A stretch of 64,000 nucleotides of DNA from Rhodococcus_F sp040656415. Its GTDB lineage: Bacteria > Actinomycetota > Actinomycetes > Mycobacteriales > Mycobacteriaceae. Below the pieces are notes generated by a model, which made no database searches, had not been told where the DNA came from, and worked only from the letters and a program-made list of their open reading frames with translations. Each line of letters opens with the position of its first letter. Position 1 is the stretch's first letter. Made by a program: the position numbers and the translations under genes. Shown piece by piece: positions 25,837-34,709 of this stretch. The stretch covers positions 1 to 64,000 of the forward strand of contig NZ_JBFAMC010000002.1 in NCBI RefSeq assembly GCF_040656415.1, given 5' to 3'.

Positions 25837-28350
25837 CTACTCGCGGACTCCGACCGCGACTACCGGGTCTCGGCTCAGCGCCGCCCGGGTGGCAATCGCG
25901 ATCGCGCCGGCACCCAGCACCACGGTGACGCCGAGGATCAGGGCGTAAACGGCCGGTGAGATGCTCGGGATCGGATACCCCGAGACAGCGACCGCGACAC
26001 CCGCGAGCGGCGGGAGAGCGACCACCGAGCCGATGACCGCAGCGACGGTAACGACGATCGTCGCCTCAGCGCCCATCATCCGGCGGACCTGACGTGTGCT
26101 CGCGCCCACCAGCTGTAGAAGCGCGAACTCCCGCCTCCGTTCGACGGTGGCGAGCACGAGCGTGTTCACCACCGCGACCGCGAGGTATGCGAGCAGCACG
26201 GCAATCGCAACGACGCCCACCCAGGCCTGCTCGAGGCGTTGCTCTCGGATTGCGTCGACGAACTCCGCACGATCCGACACCGCAACCCCGCCCATCGCCG
26301 CGATCGCGGATCGGGCCTCATCGATCCGACCGGGTTCGGTGGACACCAGGAGCATGTCGGCCAGTCCAGTGGTGGTATGCGTTCGAACCAGCGACAGCGG
26401 CAGCGTGACGTCGCCGAAGCCGAGACCGCGGCTGTATGTAGCAACCACCGTGGGCGTGACGAGTGTGCCGTCACCGAGTCGGATCGGCACTGGATCGCCC
26501 ACGCCGGCACCCATCACGAACGCAGCGTCCGTGCTGAGCGCTATAGTGCCGTCGCGTAGGTGCCCGAGGTCGCCATCGCGGATGTCGAGATCCAGGGTCG
26601 ACCTCGTCGCCGCGGGATCGACACCCTGCACGGGGTATGGCTCGGTGTACGACGTCTCTCCCTCGGTGGTGTGGAGGGCCTGAGTGTGGATGATCGGGTT
26701 GGCCTCGCGGACAGCGGGATTCGTTGCGATGGTCTCGACCAGGGTGGGTGCCAGACCGGATGGGGCGGTGACCACGAGGTCTGCAGTGATGCCGCTGCGG
26801 GTCTGGTTCTCCGCTGCTGTGGCGATAGTGTCCTGGGCGAATAGCTGTACCGAACCGATCGCGATGGCGAGCGCAAGTGGTGTGATCGCTGCCGCAAGAC
26901 GCCGCGCTCTGGCCCCCGAGTTCGCAGCCGCGAGAACGAGCGCCTGCGACGAACTGCGGCGCAGGAGACCACCGATGCGGTGGATGGCACCGGAGACCAG
27001 CATCGGCCCGATGAGTGCCACGGAAATTATCAGCATCATCGCGGATGATCCCGCGCTTGCTAGAGCTGCCTGCCCGGGCAGCACCACCGGCATCAGCGAC
27101 GTGGCGAGGCCGACGACACCGATCACGAGACCAGTGCGCAGTCGCCTGCGGCCGATCGACTCGGGCTCGACGGCGGACTCACGTAGTGCCTCGGTGGGAT
27201 CGAGTCGAGCCGGACGCCTGGCCGCAATCGCTGCGGCGATCCGGGCGGTGGCCACAGCGATTAGTACTGCAACCACAGCGGGTAGCGGGCTGTAAGCAAG
27301 CCCGAAATCCGACGAGAGAACTCCGGCCTCGGCGAACTGGGCGCGCAGGAAATGTGCGAGTAGGTATCCGGGACCCACACCCACAAGCGCGGCGGCGCCC
27401 GCGACCACCAGTACCTCGCCGCCGATCAGGCGGTGGATCTGGCCGGGAGTAGCGCCCACCGCCCGTAACAACGCAAACTCGCGTCGGCGCTGCTGAATTG
27501 ACAGCGACAGTGTGCTGGCGACGACGAACATGGCAATCAACACCGCCAACCCAGCGAACGATCCGGACAGCATCATCAATTCGCTGCGGGATACGCCCGC
27601 GTCGAGAAATTCCGCGTTACCGCGGGCATCGCCCGTGTAGGTACGAACGTCGACGCCGGCGAGCGTATCGCGCGCCCGAGCGGCCAAGGATCGCGCGTCG
27701 AATCCGACGTCGGGGACCAGCCCCACCGCGGCAACCCGGTCACCGTGCGGCCACAGCTCACGAACGTGCACGTCGGACAAGAAGACGGTCCCTGGGCGGT
27801 CGGACCGCTCGGGCGAAGGTGCCGCAGCGACTCCGACCACAGTGTATTCGCTACCAATCCCACCGTGCCGCAATGTAATCCGGTCCCCGAGTCTGCCTTC
27901 TCCGGTGACAACGACCTCGGTTGATGCCGTCGGCGCCCGCCCGGACGTGAGCCGGTACGGAGCGAGGGCCGCTGATGCCCAACCGTGCCCCTCGAGCAGG
28001 GTTCCGGCGTCGGTGGCCAGCGGCACGCCGATATCACCAACGGCGGCGCGAACGCCCGGGAGATCGGCCAGCGAGTCGACGACTGCGCCCGGCAGCAACG
28101 CGCGCTCGACATACGGTGGGTCGAAGTCCTCGCGGATGTCGAGCGCCTGCGCCGCACCGACCACGACGTCTGCCCCCGCGTAGCGGTGCGGGGTGATACC
28201 GCCACGGATCCCCGATTCGAACAGTATGCCCAGGGAACAGGTGAGCACGGCGGCGCAAAACACCGCCACGAACACCGCCGCGAAGCCTCCCCGTCGTTGA
28301 CGGATGTTTGCGTGCGCGAGGCTGCGTAGACGAGGTCCGCGCACGCTCAC
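25837..28350 (-). CDS. FtsX-like ABC transporter permease (MacB type)
   Basis: This 837-residue permease has two FtsX domains, each with a large outer domain. An N-terminal helix (FAAVFVAVFCAAVLTCSLG) is followed by the first outer domain, helices with SLSIQQRRREFALLRAVGATPGQI, then a second copy with TVERRREFALLQLVGASTRQV. Such MacB/FtsX exporters move lipids, peptides or antibiotics out of the membrane or act as sensors. The GTG at 28350 overlaps the stop of the ATPase gene (GTGA); a second GTG at 28353 is adjacent. The usual partner is a two-component system, which now lies at 37.7 kb. Confidence 0.9.
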   Translation of the reverse strand: MSVRGPRLRSLAHANIRQRRGGFAAVFVAVFCAAVLTCSLGILFESGIRGGITPHRYAGADVVVGAAQALDIREDFDPPYVERALLPGAVVDSLADLPGVRAAVGDIGVPLATDAGTLLEGHGWASAALAPYRLTSGRAPTASTEVVVTGEGRLGDRITLRHGGIGSEYTVVGVAAAPSPERSDRPGTVFLSDVHVRELWPHGDRVAAVGLVPDVGFDARSLAARARDTLAGVDVRTYTGDARGNAEFLDAGVSRSELMMLSGSFAGLAVLIAMFVVASTLSLSIQQRRREFALLRAVGATPGQIHRLIGGEVLVVAGAAALVGVGPGYLLAHFLRAQFAEAGVLSSDFGLAYSPLPAVVAVLIAVATARIAAAIAARRPARLDPTEALRESAVEPESIGRRRLRTGLVIGVVGLATSLMPVVLPGQAALASAGSSAMMLIISVALIGPMLVSGAIHRIGGLLRRSSSQALVLAAANSGARARRLAAAITPLALAIAIGSVQLFAQDTIATAAENQTRSGITADLVVTAPSGLAPTLVETIATNPAVREANPIIHTQALHTTEGETSYTEPYPVQGVDPAATRSTLDLDIRDGDLGHLRDGTIALSTDAAFVMGAGVGDPVPIRLGDGTLVTPTVVATYSRGLGFGDVTLPLSLVRTHTTTGLADMLLVSTEPGRIDEARSAIAAMGGVAVSDRAEFVDAIREQRLEQAWVGVVAIAVLLAYLAVAVVNTLVLATVERRREFALLQLVGASTRQVRRMMGAEATIVVTVAAVIGSVVALPPLAGVAVAVSGYPIPSISPAVYALILGVTVVLGAGAIAIATRAALSRDPVVAVGVRE

Positions 28351-29087
28351 CACCCCCTGAGATGGGTCGTGTGTTCTGCGACGGCGGCCGCGGTGGGGGA
28401 ATCCATGCGGCCGACGAGGCGTCCGCCCTCGAGGAACAGAACCTGATCGGCGTGTGCGGCCGCGAGCGGATCGTGGGTGACCATCACGACCGTCTGCCCT
28501 AGGTCGGTGGCGGTGCGGCGCAGGAGGTCGAGAATCTTGTACCCGGTATGACTGTCGAGTGCGCCGGTGGGCTCGTCGGCGAACACCGCATGCGGCTCGG
28601 TGATGAGCGCCCGCGCGATCGCCACACGCTGTTGCTGACCACCCGAAATCTCAGCCGGACGGTGGTCTCTCTTGTCGGCGAGCCCGACGGCGTCGAGGAC
28701 GTGCTCGAGACGACCACGGTCGGTGGCCCGCCCCGCGAGCAGCAGCGGGAGGGTTACGTTCTGCTCGACCGTCAGTGCCGCCATGAGGTTGTAGGCCTGG
28801 AACACGAACCCCACATGATCGCGTCGGAACACCGTGCGGGCCTTGTGATTCAATGCGCTGATCTCGGTATCGCCCAGCCACACGGAGCCACGCGTCGGCT
28901 GGTCCAAGCCTGCAGCGCAGTGCAGAAAGGTGCTCTTTCCGGAGCCCGACGAGCCCATGATTGCTGTGAAGCTGCCTCGGACCAGCGCGAGGGTGACGTT
29001 GTCGAGTGCGGTGACCCGACTGCGCCCTGAGCCGTAAGTCTTACTGACGTCGCTGAGCTGGAGCGCCGACATCGGCGGACTCTGCAT
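28347..29087 (-). CDS. ABC transporter ATP-binding protein (LolD/MacB type)
   Basis: This roughly 246-residue ATPase powers the FtsX permease encoded after it. Walker A is GSSGSGKST, the signature is ISGGQQQR, Walker B is AVFADEP and the switch His is in VTHDP. The start is uncertain between the ATGs at 29087 (MQSPPMSALQL) and 29072 (MSALQL); neither has a clear ribosome-binding site. The open frame upstream to 29171 is unlikely to be coding. The 60-base block at 29177-29236 lies just before this gene and would hold its promoter. Confidence 0.9.
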   Translation of the reverse strand: MQSPPMSALQLSDVSKTYGSGRSRVTALDNVTLALVRGSFTAIMGSSGSGKSTFLHCAAGLDQPTRGSVWLGDTEISALNHKARTVFRRDHVGFVFQAYNLMAALTVEQNVTLPLLLAGRATDRGRLEHVLDAVGLADKRDHRPAEISGGQQQRVAIARALITEPHAVFADEPTGALDSHTGYKILDLLRRTATDLGQTVVMVTHDPLAAAHADQVLFLEGGRLVGRMDSPTAAAVAEHTTHLRGW

Positions 29088-29176
29088 GATCGGTGGAGTG
29101 GAGGTGAAGGAGGACACGGTCCGAAACGCTATTGGCCCCGACCGGCACGAAACATCCTGCCAAGTACCCAATCGAG

Positions 29177-29236
29177 GGTGTAGTCAGCTATACCGACACG
29201 GCCCGGCCGATTCGGCATGCTCGACCGATGGACCAA
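29177..29236. repeat. 60-bp block shared with the histidine kinase start region (copy 1)
   Basis: This block matches 37690-37750 in about 55 of 61 aligned positions, with the first 23 bases identical. It contains GCTATACC, whose complement GGTATAGC could serve as a -10 for the ABC genes. It ends with a start-like ATG (29228) followed by codons for Asp-Gln, the first residues of the kinase. Here, however, the frame runs on into unrelated sequence and no kinase follows. I read it as the scar of a lost kinase gene. Confidence 0.75.
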
Positions 29237-29264
29237 GGCAAAGGCTCATGCGGGGGCAACTGCC

Positions 29265-30737
29265 CTACCGAGTTGCCCCCGGCTCAACCAATTCGGGCAC
29301 GGAGATTTCGGCCGATGACGGCTTCGGAATGAAGAATGAGACCACCAGCGCTGACGCCGTGAACGCCGCTCCGAGCAATATGGCCGCGCTGTAGCCGGCT
29401 GTGCTGCTGCCCGAGCCGTCGCCACCGGAAGCGAGTGCGACTTGGAGTGCCGGCAGTGCCGCGAAGCTCAGGCCCGCACCAAGGTTGAAAGCCCCAGCAT
29501 TCAGCCCGGGCAGGATGCCGGGATTCTCTGGCGGTGAGAGGACGACGCCGAGTCCATTGAGCATGATGTTCGCGATGCCGGCGTAGCAGATACCAATCAG
29601 TATCGTCGTCACGACGAGCACCGGCAGAGAATGCACGCCGACGAGGGCCATGAACACGATCGCGATGATGCTCCCGACCAGCCCGATGCGAAGGACCCGT
29701 CGGTAGCCGAAGACTGGCGCGAGCCGTCCCGCGAAGGGACCCACCAGCCATCCGATGAGGGCATACGGAGTCAGGAACACAACAGACGCGAGGTCCGCCC
29801 TCATTCCAAAGCCCGCGTCGTGGTTCTGCGCGATCGAAACGACAAGGCCGTTCACGACCGCGAAGACCCCAGTCAACGTAAGCAACGTGGTGAGAAGGAC
29901 CGCCCACGTCGCACGGCGACGAAGAAGGTGGGTCGGCACAAGCGGCTCCGTGATCCGCTGCTCGAGAACCCAGAACATCCCGAACGACACAACCGACACC
30001 ATGAGCCCGATGCCGACGCCCACCCAGTTCGCCGCGGCCAGCTTGCCGGCTTCGTCGATCACCATGAGCAGCGCACCGATGGACACGACAAGCGGCAAAA
30101 CCCCCCACCAGTCCATCCGAACCCTCGAGGACGGGCGCGACTCGACACCCCATACTGCGACGAGCACGATGGCAACCGCGGTCACGACCGCAATCACCCA
30201 GAAGATCGACCGAAATCCGAACGACGTGGCAAGAACGCCGCCTGCGACGGCATCGATACCGGCAATGCCGCCGTTGACCGCGGTGAGCAGCCCGAACGCG
30301 GCACCGTAGCGGCGCGGATCGGCGATCTCGGAGCGAAGCATCAGAAGACAAATCGGGACAACTGGTCCGCTGACGCCCTGAATGATGCGTCCGGCGAAAA
30401 GCATGCCGACATTGACCGCGAGCGCGGCCACGACACTACCGATGAGCATCACGACCAGCATCCCCGTCAGAACTCGGCGCCGACCGATGATGTCGGAGAG
30501 CCTGGGGAGAAATAGGGAGAAGAGCGCAGCGACCGTGAAGAACAACGTTTGCGAGAGGCCGATGGTCGCCTCGTCGGTGCTCAGTTCCCTGGCCATCGTG
30601 ACGAGCGCCGGGCTGAGCATGCTCGCATTGAGCTGAAAGGCGATGCAAGCGGCGAGCAGCGCTGCGGTGAGAGCGCCGATGCGCACAGCGCGAGATGGTA
30701 CGGGTTCGCCCCCACCCGCTGCACCGAGCTTCGTCAT
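29265..30737 (-). CDS. MFS transporter, drug-efflux type
   Basis: This 490-residue protein has about 14 hydrophobic helices and the MFS loop motif LPRLSDIIGRRRVL between helices 2 and 3, followed by GRIIQGVSGPVVPICL. The layout fits proton-driven multidrug exporters. Its ATG overlaps the stop of a small upstream gene (30734-30985) as ATGA, so its translation is probably coupled to that gene. It lies between the ABC ATPase and a decayed region, and may have arrived when the kinase genes were lost. The substrate is unknown. Confidence 0.9.
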   Translation of the reverse strand: MTKLGAAGGGEPVPSRAVRIGALTAALLAACIAFQLNASMLSPALVTMARELSTDEATIGLSQTLFFTVAALFSLFLPRLSDIIGRRRVLTGMLVVMLIGSVVAALAVNVGMLFAGRIIQGVSGPVVPICLLMLRSEIADPRRYGAAFGLLTAVNGGIAGIDAVAGGVLATSFGFRSIFWVIAVVTAVAIVLVAVWGVESRPSSRVRMDWWGVLPLVVSIGALLMVIDEAGKLAAANWVGVGIGLMVSVVSFGMFWVLEQRITEPLVPTHLLRRRATWAVLLTTLLTLTGVFAVVNGLVVSIAQNHDAGFGMRADLASVVFLTPYALIGWLVGPFAGRLAPVFGYRRVLRIGLVGSIIAIVFMALVGVHSLPVLVVTTILIGICYAGIANIMLNGLGVVLSPPENPGILPGLNAGAFNLGAGLSFAALPALQVALASGGDGSGSSTAGYSAAILLGAAFTASALVVSFFIPKPSSAEISVPELVEPGATR

Positions 30738-30985
30738 TCGGACGCCGCCATTCGGGAACTAGTCGCGTCAGGGGCCGAAAGACCAACTCCGCGCTCGTGG
30801 ATCATTACCGCGTCCTCGATGGTGATGGTCGGACCACTCGAGGCCGCAACGCTCCATGAAGTATGCGACAGAACCAATACTGCCTCAATGGCCAATACGG
30901 CCCGATCCTGTGCGAGACAGGAAGGCGACCGGTCGACCGCAGTCGGTGCCGACGCACCCGAACGACCGGAGACCCTCGGCAACAC
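30734..30985 (-). CDS. Small protein translationally coupled to the MFS exporter
   Basis: I do not recognise this 83-residue product. Two things support it as a gene: a perfect AGGAGG (complement at 30991-30996) 5 bases before the GTG at 30985, and a stop that overlaps the ATG of the MFS gene as ATGA. The protein has a Ser/Ala-rich start, a short hydrophobic run (RAVLAIEAVLVLSH) and a conserved-looking end (PTITIEDAVMIHERGVGL). It might be a degraded enzyme tail kept as a coupling leader, or a real small partner of the exporter. Confidence 0.5.
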   Translation of the reverse strand: MLPRVSGRSGASAPTAVDRSPSCLAQDRAVLAIEAVLVLSHTSWSVAASSGPTITIEDAVMIHERGVGLSAPDATSSRMAASE

Positions 30986-31574
30986 ACTTGCCTCCTGATC
31001 GAAATCGGTTGTTGCCGAATATTGTTCGCCAGCGATTGCGATGCCACGTTTGCGAATACGGCGTCCCGACTCCACATGCGCAGGTAGAACAGTCCGAACC
31101 CGGGACCGTCCTGGTGCTGTGCACGGGCGTTCTGGAAAGTGGGCAACTAGACGATCGGCACGTACCCTTGCCCGTAGGCCTTCCCAAGGTCACCGTTTCA
31201 ATCAGTGCTGGTCCATCCGGTACCGGCAGAGATCACGGCCGGCGCGGCCGCAAGTGCACTGGCGCCGCTTCCGCCGTGCCTCGAGGTCCGGGTATGTGTA
31301 GAACACCATCGCTCGCAGGTACCCGAACAAGACGATGACGCCGATGATCACGAACGGAAAAAGCAGGATGAACAGGAGAATCTCAGCGGGTTCGGAGCCT
31401 GGTCAACATTCGTGTCTACGCAGCGGGATTCACTCGACCTTTCATCAAAATGTATGAAGACTCGCCCGTGACGTTGTTGCGTTGTCGCATGGTGGGCTTC
31501 CACCCTCGCGAGCATGGTGACTCCCATCACAAGTTCGATCCTGCCCCGCATCAGCCAACCGAGGCGGGCGTCTG
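30986..31574. other. Decayed intergenic region between MFS and APC genes
   Basis: This 589-base region has no intact gene. It holds a possible membrane-protein remnant on the minus strand (31202-31402, listed separately) and patches of coding-like sequence that change frame. The right end carries the ribosome-binding site GAGGCGGG of the APC permease gene. Confidence 0.45.
31202..31402 (-). pseudogene. Remnant with one membrane helix and a basic tail
   Basis: The minus strand is open for 66 codons between two TGAs. The translation has a strong hydrophobic helix (LLFILLFPFVIIGVIVLFGY), then LRAMVFYTYPDLEARRKRR and a Cys-containing tail. There is no ATG, GTG or TTG before the helix, and the coding-like sequence upstream is in another frame. 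It looks like the end of a transporter gene cut off by a frameshift. The family is not recognised. Confidence 0.35.
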
Positions 31575-33032
31575 ATGAAGGGAAATACCATGGGTGCGGT
31601 CTCGGACGGATCTCATCAACTCAAACCCGGCCTCAAACACCGGCACCTGACGATGCTCTCCCTCGGTGGGGTGATCGGTGCCGGACTCTTCGTCGGATCG
31701 AGCGCGATCATCAACCAGGCCGGGCCACTTTCGTTCGTCACCTACGGCATTACCGGACTGATCGTATTCCTGGTGATGCGAATGCTCGGGGAAATGGCTG
31801 CGGCCAAGCCGTGCTCTGGATCATTCACCGACTACGCGCGGATGGCGTGGGGTAACTGGGCAGGGTTCTCGACCGGGTGGCTCTACTGGTATTTCTGGGT
31901 CATCGTCGTCGGCTTCGAAGCCGTGGTCGGCGGCCAGATGATCAACAGGTGGATTCCATCGATTCCCGTCTGGGTGATCGCGCTCGCGCTGATGATCATC
32001 ATGACCGCAATCAACATGCTGTCGGTCGGTTCGTTCGGTGAAGCCGAGTACTGGTTCGCGAGCATCAAGATCTTCGCGATCATCGCCTTCATCGTCGTCG
32101 GGACGCTGTTCGTCTTCGGGCTCTGGCCCGGGGCCACGATGGACTTCTCCAATCTCACCGAACACGGCGGGCTAGCGCCCAGTGGATTGGCCACATTGTT
32201 CACCGGGGTGGTCGTGGTCATCTTCTCGATGACCGGAGTCGAAGTCGTCACCATCGCCGCCGCCGAATCTTCGGAACCGGCAAAGGCGATCCGCCGCGCA
32301 GTGAATACCGTCGTCTTCCGTATCCTCACCTTCTTCGTCATCTCGACGTTCCTGATTGCGGTGATCGTGCCTTGGAACTCGGTGATTCCGGGCGAATCCC
32401 CATTCGTGGCCGCGCTGGATCGGATCGGTGTGCCGGGCACGGCGGACCTGCTGAACCTCGTCATCCTGGTGGCAGTGCTCTCGGTGCTCAACTCCGGCCT
32501 CTACACCTCATCCCGGCTGCTGTTCGTCATGGGCGGGCGCGGCGATGCACCGGCCTGGATGACCGAGACGAACCGACGCGGGGTGCCGGTCAAGGGCATC
32601 CTGTCATGCACGGTGGTCGGCTACGGCTGCGTTGTTCTAGCAGCCCTGTTCCCGGACACGGTGTTCCTGTTCCTGATCAACGCGTCCGGTGCGGTCTTCA
32701 TGTTCGTCTACTTCATGATCTGCATTTCCGAACTGCGTCTTCGCCGCCGTTGGGAAAAGGAGAACCCGGGCATGCTGAAGTTCCGGATGTGGCTGTATCC
32801 GGGCCTTCCCCTTCTGGTCACCGCGTCCATCGTCACGGTCCTGGTGAGCATGGGATTACGAGAGGGCAACCGGATCGAGTTGTTTCAGGGCATCGCCGTG
32901 TGGGTGGCCTTGACCATCATCTACCTGATCCGGAAGATGATCCGACCCCCACAGTCCGGTTCCACGCCTGCGATGAACGAGCCCGGACCGGACGGGTCGT
33001 CGGGGCTTACCCGGGAGAGTATCAGTTCCTGA
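31575..33032 (+). CDS. Amino-acid/GABA permease (APC superfamily)
   Basis: This 485-residue permease has 12 hydrophobic helices and the family start LKHRHLTMLSLGGVIGAGLFVGSS split over helix 1. Helix 3 begins after SGSFTDYARMAWGNWAGF, and NSGLYTSSRLLF lies in helix 8. The family takes up amino acids, GABA or related amines with protons. Divergent PucR regulation, an FAD oxidase and a cupin follow, suggesting uptake of an amine that is then oxidised. The start could be 31575 or the ATG at 31590. Confidence 0.92.
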   Translation: MKGNTMGAVSDGSHQLKPGLKHRHLTMLSLGGVIGAGLFVGSSAIINQAGPLSFVTYGITGLIVFLVMRMLGEMAAAKPCSGSFTDYARMAWGNWAGFSTGWLYWYFWVIVVGFEAVVGGQMINRWIPSIPVWVIALALMIIMTAINMLSVGSFGEAEYWFASIKIFAIIAFIVVGTLFVFGLWPGATMDFSNLTEHGGLAPSGLATLFTGVVVVIFSMTGVEVVTIAAAESSEPAKAIRRAVNTVVFRILTFFVISTFLIAVIVPWNSVIPGESPFVAALDRIGVPGTADLLNLVILVAVLSVLNSGLYTSSRLLFVMGGRGDAPAWMTETNRRGVPVKGILSCTVVGYGCVVLAALFPDTVFLFLINASGAVFMFVYFMICISELRLRRRWEKENPGMLKFRMWLYPGLPLLVTASIVTVLVSMGLREGNRIELFQGIAVWVALTIIYLIRKMIRPPQSGSTPAMNEPGPDGSSGLTRESISS

Positions 33033-33066
33033 GCCAGACCCCGGTGTTCGAGCACGTTAGATGAGA

Positions 33067-33107
33067 ACGCTGGTGTGGCAAGTCTTTTCGACTGGTCCCA
33101 CCAGCGT
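33067..33107. terminator. Hairpin between convergent APC and PucR genes
   Basis: A 9-bp stem ACGCTGGTG/CACCAGCGT, extended by two pairs after a bulge, encloses an 18-base loop with TCTTTTC. It lies between the ends of the permease and regulator genes and could serve both. Confidence 0.6.
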
Positions 33108-33109
33108 CG

Positions 33110-34582
33110 TCAATCGACCAGTTCCTCGAGGGTCAGCTTGGAACGCTCAGCGCTGGAAAGAGCGAGCCAGAGCATCGCGGACCCCTCGGTGGAGGTCGGC
33201 TTCAACCCGGTGAGTTCTTCGACGCGGCGAAGTCGGTAGACGAGGGTCTGCCGGTGGATCTTCAACTCGTCGGCACTCTGCTTCCAGGCACCATCGTTGC
33301 GGAGGAACACCTTGACGGAGTTGACCAATTCGCCCTCACTGGTCCTGTCGTGAACGACCAGAGGTCCGAGGACGTCGCGCACTTGTCTGCGGGTAGCTTC
33401 CAGGCTGGAAGGCAGGAATCCGACATCGTCGTAGTCTTCGCCATAGACGTTCATCGTCTTGCCTTGCTCGTGGGCGCGGGCCACCGCGAGTTGTGCCTGT
33501 CGGGCGGCTTCGGCGACGTTGGAATTCGCCGTCAGAGTGGTGCTCACCCCGACCGCGCAGTCCAAGGCAAGTTTCGCGGCCATGGCCTCGAGCAGTTCCA
33601 GATCACGGGGCACCAACCCGATCAACATTGCAGACCGAGGCAGGAGCAGCGGCCAGTATTTCTGCAGAAACACCTGTCTGTGAATCGTCTCGTGATTCAG
33701 CGCGCCACCGTCGCTTGAACTCCAGCAGGCAATGACCAGGGAGTTCGTCATCCCACGGTGGCGCAGCGCCGGCCAGGCCGCGGCCAGGGTGACGACCTCG
33801 TCCAACAAGCTGGCGAGCATGTCCTGTCCGGAGTTACGGAACCAGTCACGTTGGGCGGCATCGTGTTCGAGCTCGAGCGCGATCAACCCTCCGAGATGTT
33901 GGAGCAACGCGCGGTCGTTGACCGGTAGTCGGCCCGGGGCGGCCGACAGCACAACGTCTCCGGTACCGGGGATGGGGATTTGCACCGGATCGACAGCGGT
34001 ATCCACACGATTGCTGCGCTGGTCCGAGGCGAGGCGGCCGGCGAACATCACCTCACCTCCGGCGCCACGGTCGCGCACCTCGAGTGCCCACCCAGTTGTG
34101 CCCTCTAGCGCGGAAATCCGGTCGGCGAAGGAACCACGGGCGTGCAGCGCCTGCCAGTACACGTCGTAGAGTCGGGTGATGGTGGCCAAGCGCTGGCGTT
34201 CGGATTCGACGGCGCTTTCGATCACGGTGCGAGCAAGCGTGACGAAATGCAGATCGAAGCTCGCCGACAGCACCGGGAATCCGCGTCTGTCCGCGACATC
34301 GAGCAACTCCGCAGTGACATCAGGTGCGCCGGGTCTGGGCGCAATCACCAGTGCGCTTACCTGGCTGTCGATCAGATAGCCGATCCATTCGGCCTGTTCG
34401 GGTGGATCCTTCGGGAGTCCGCCACCGGTGGTCATGACCACGTCTCCCCGTTCGCACCACATCCACGGATCACGCAGGTCGCACGAATGCGCCCACGTGA
34501 CCAGCCGCCCCCCACCGCTCGCACCGGCAAGAAACCGCAACCCGAGTGATGGGATCGCGGCGAGTTGATTGACGGAGATCAC
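33110..34582 (-). CDS. PucR-family transcriptional regulator of the amine-oxidation genes
   Basis: This 490-residue regulator has the PucR N-terminal domain (AIPSLGLRFLAGASGG), a middle region with a GGDEF-like fold (CAVGVSTTLTANSNVAEA), and the C-terminal helix-turn-helix (VFLRNDGAWKQSADELKI, then HRQTLVYRLRRVEELTG). I chose the GTG at 34582: AGGAGG lies 9 bases before it, and the ATG at 34600 would place that site inside the gene. It is divergent from the FAD oxidase gene across 127 bases, the standard position for its target. The ligand is unknown. Confidence 0.88.
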   Translation of the reverse strand: MISVNQLAAIPSLGLRFLAGASGGGRLVTWAHSCDLRDPWMWCERGDVVMTTGGGLPKDPPEQAEWIGYLIDSQVSALVIAPRPGAPDVTAELLDVADRRGFPVLSASFDLHFVTLARTVIESAVESERQRLATITRLYDVYWQALHARGSFADRISALEGTTGWALEVRDRGAGGEVMFAGRLASDQRSNRVDTAVDPVQIPIPGTGDVVLSAAPGRLPVNDRALLQHLGGLIALELEHDAAQRDWFRNSGQDMLASLLDEVVTLAAAWPALRHRGMTNSLVIACWSSSDGGALNHETIHRQVFLQKYWPLLLPRSAMLIGLVPRDLELLEAMAAKLALDCAVGVSTTLTANSNVAEAARQAQLAVARAHEQGKTMNVYGEDYDDVGFLPSSLEATRRQVRDVLGPLVVHDRTSEGELVNSVKVFLRNDGAWKQSADELKIHRQTLVYRLRRVEELTGLKPTSTEGSAMLWLALSSAERSKLTLEELVD

Positions 34583-34709
34583 CAGGTCACACCTCCTCAT
34601 ACAAATGTACAGTCGCCGCCCTGAATGTCTGTCAATCGAGAGAATGTTCGAGTTCGCACTCCGCCCACAGACTGGATGTCACGCACTAACGATGACCGGA
34701 GGCTCAATA

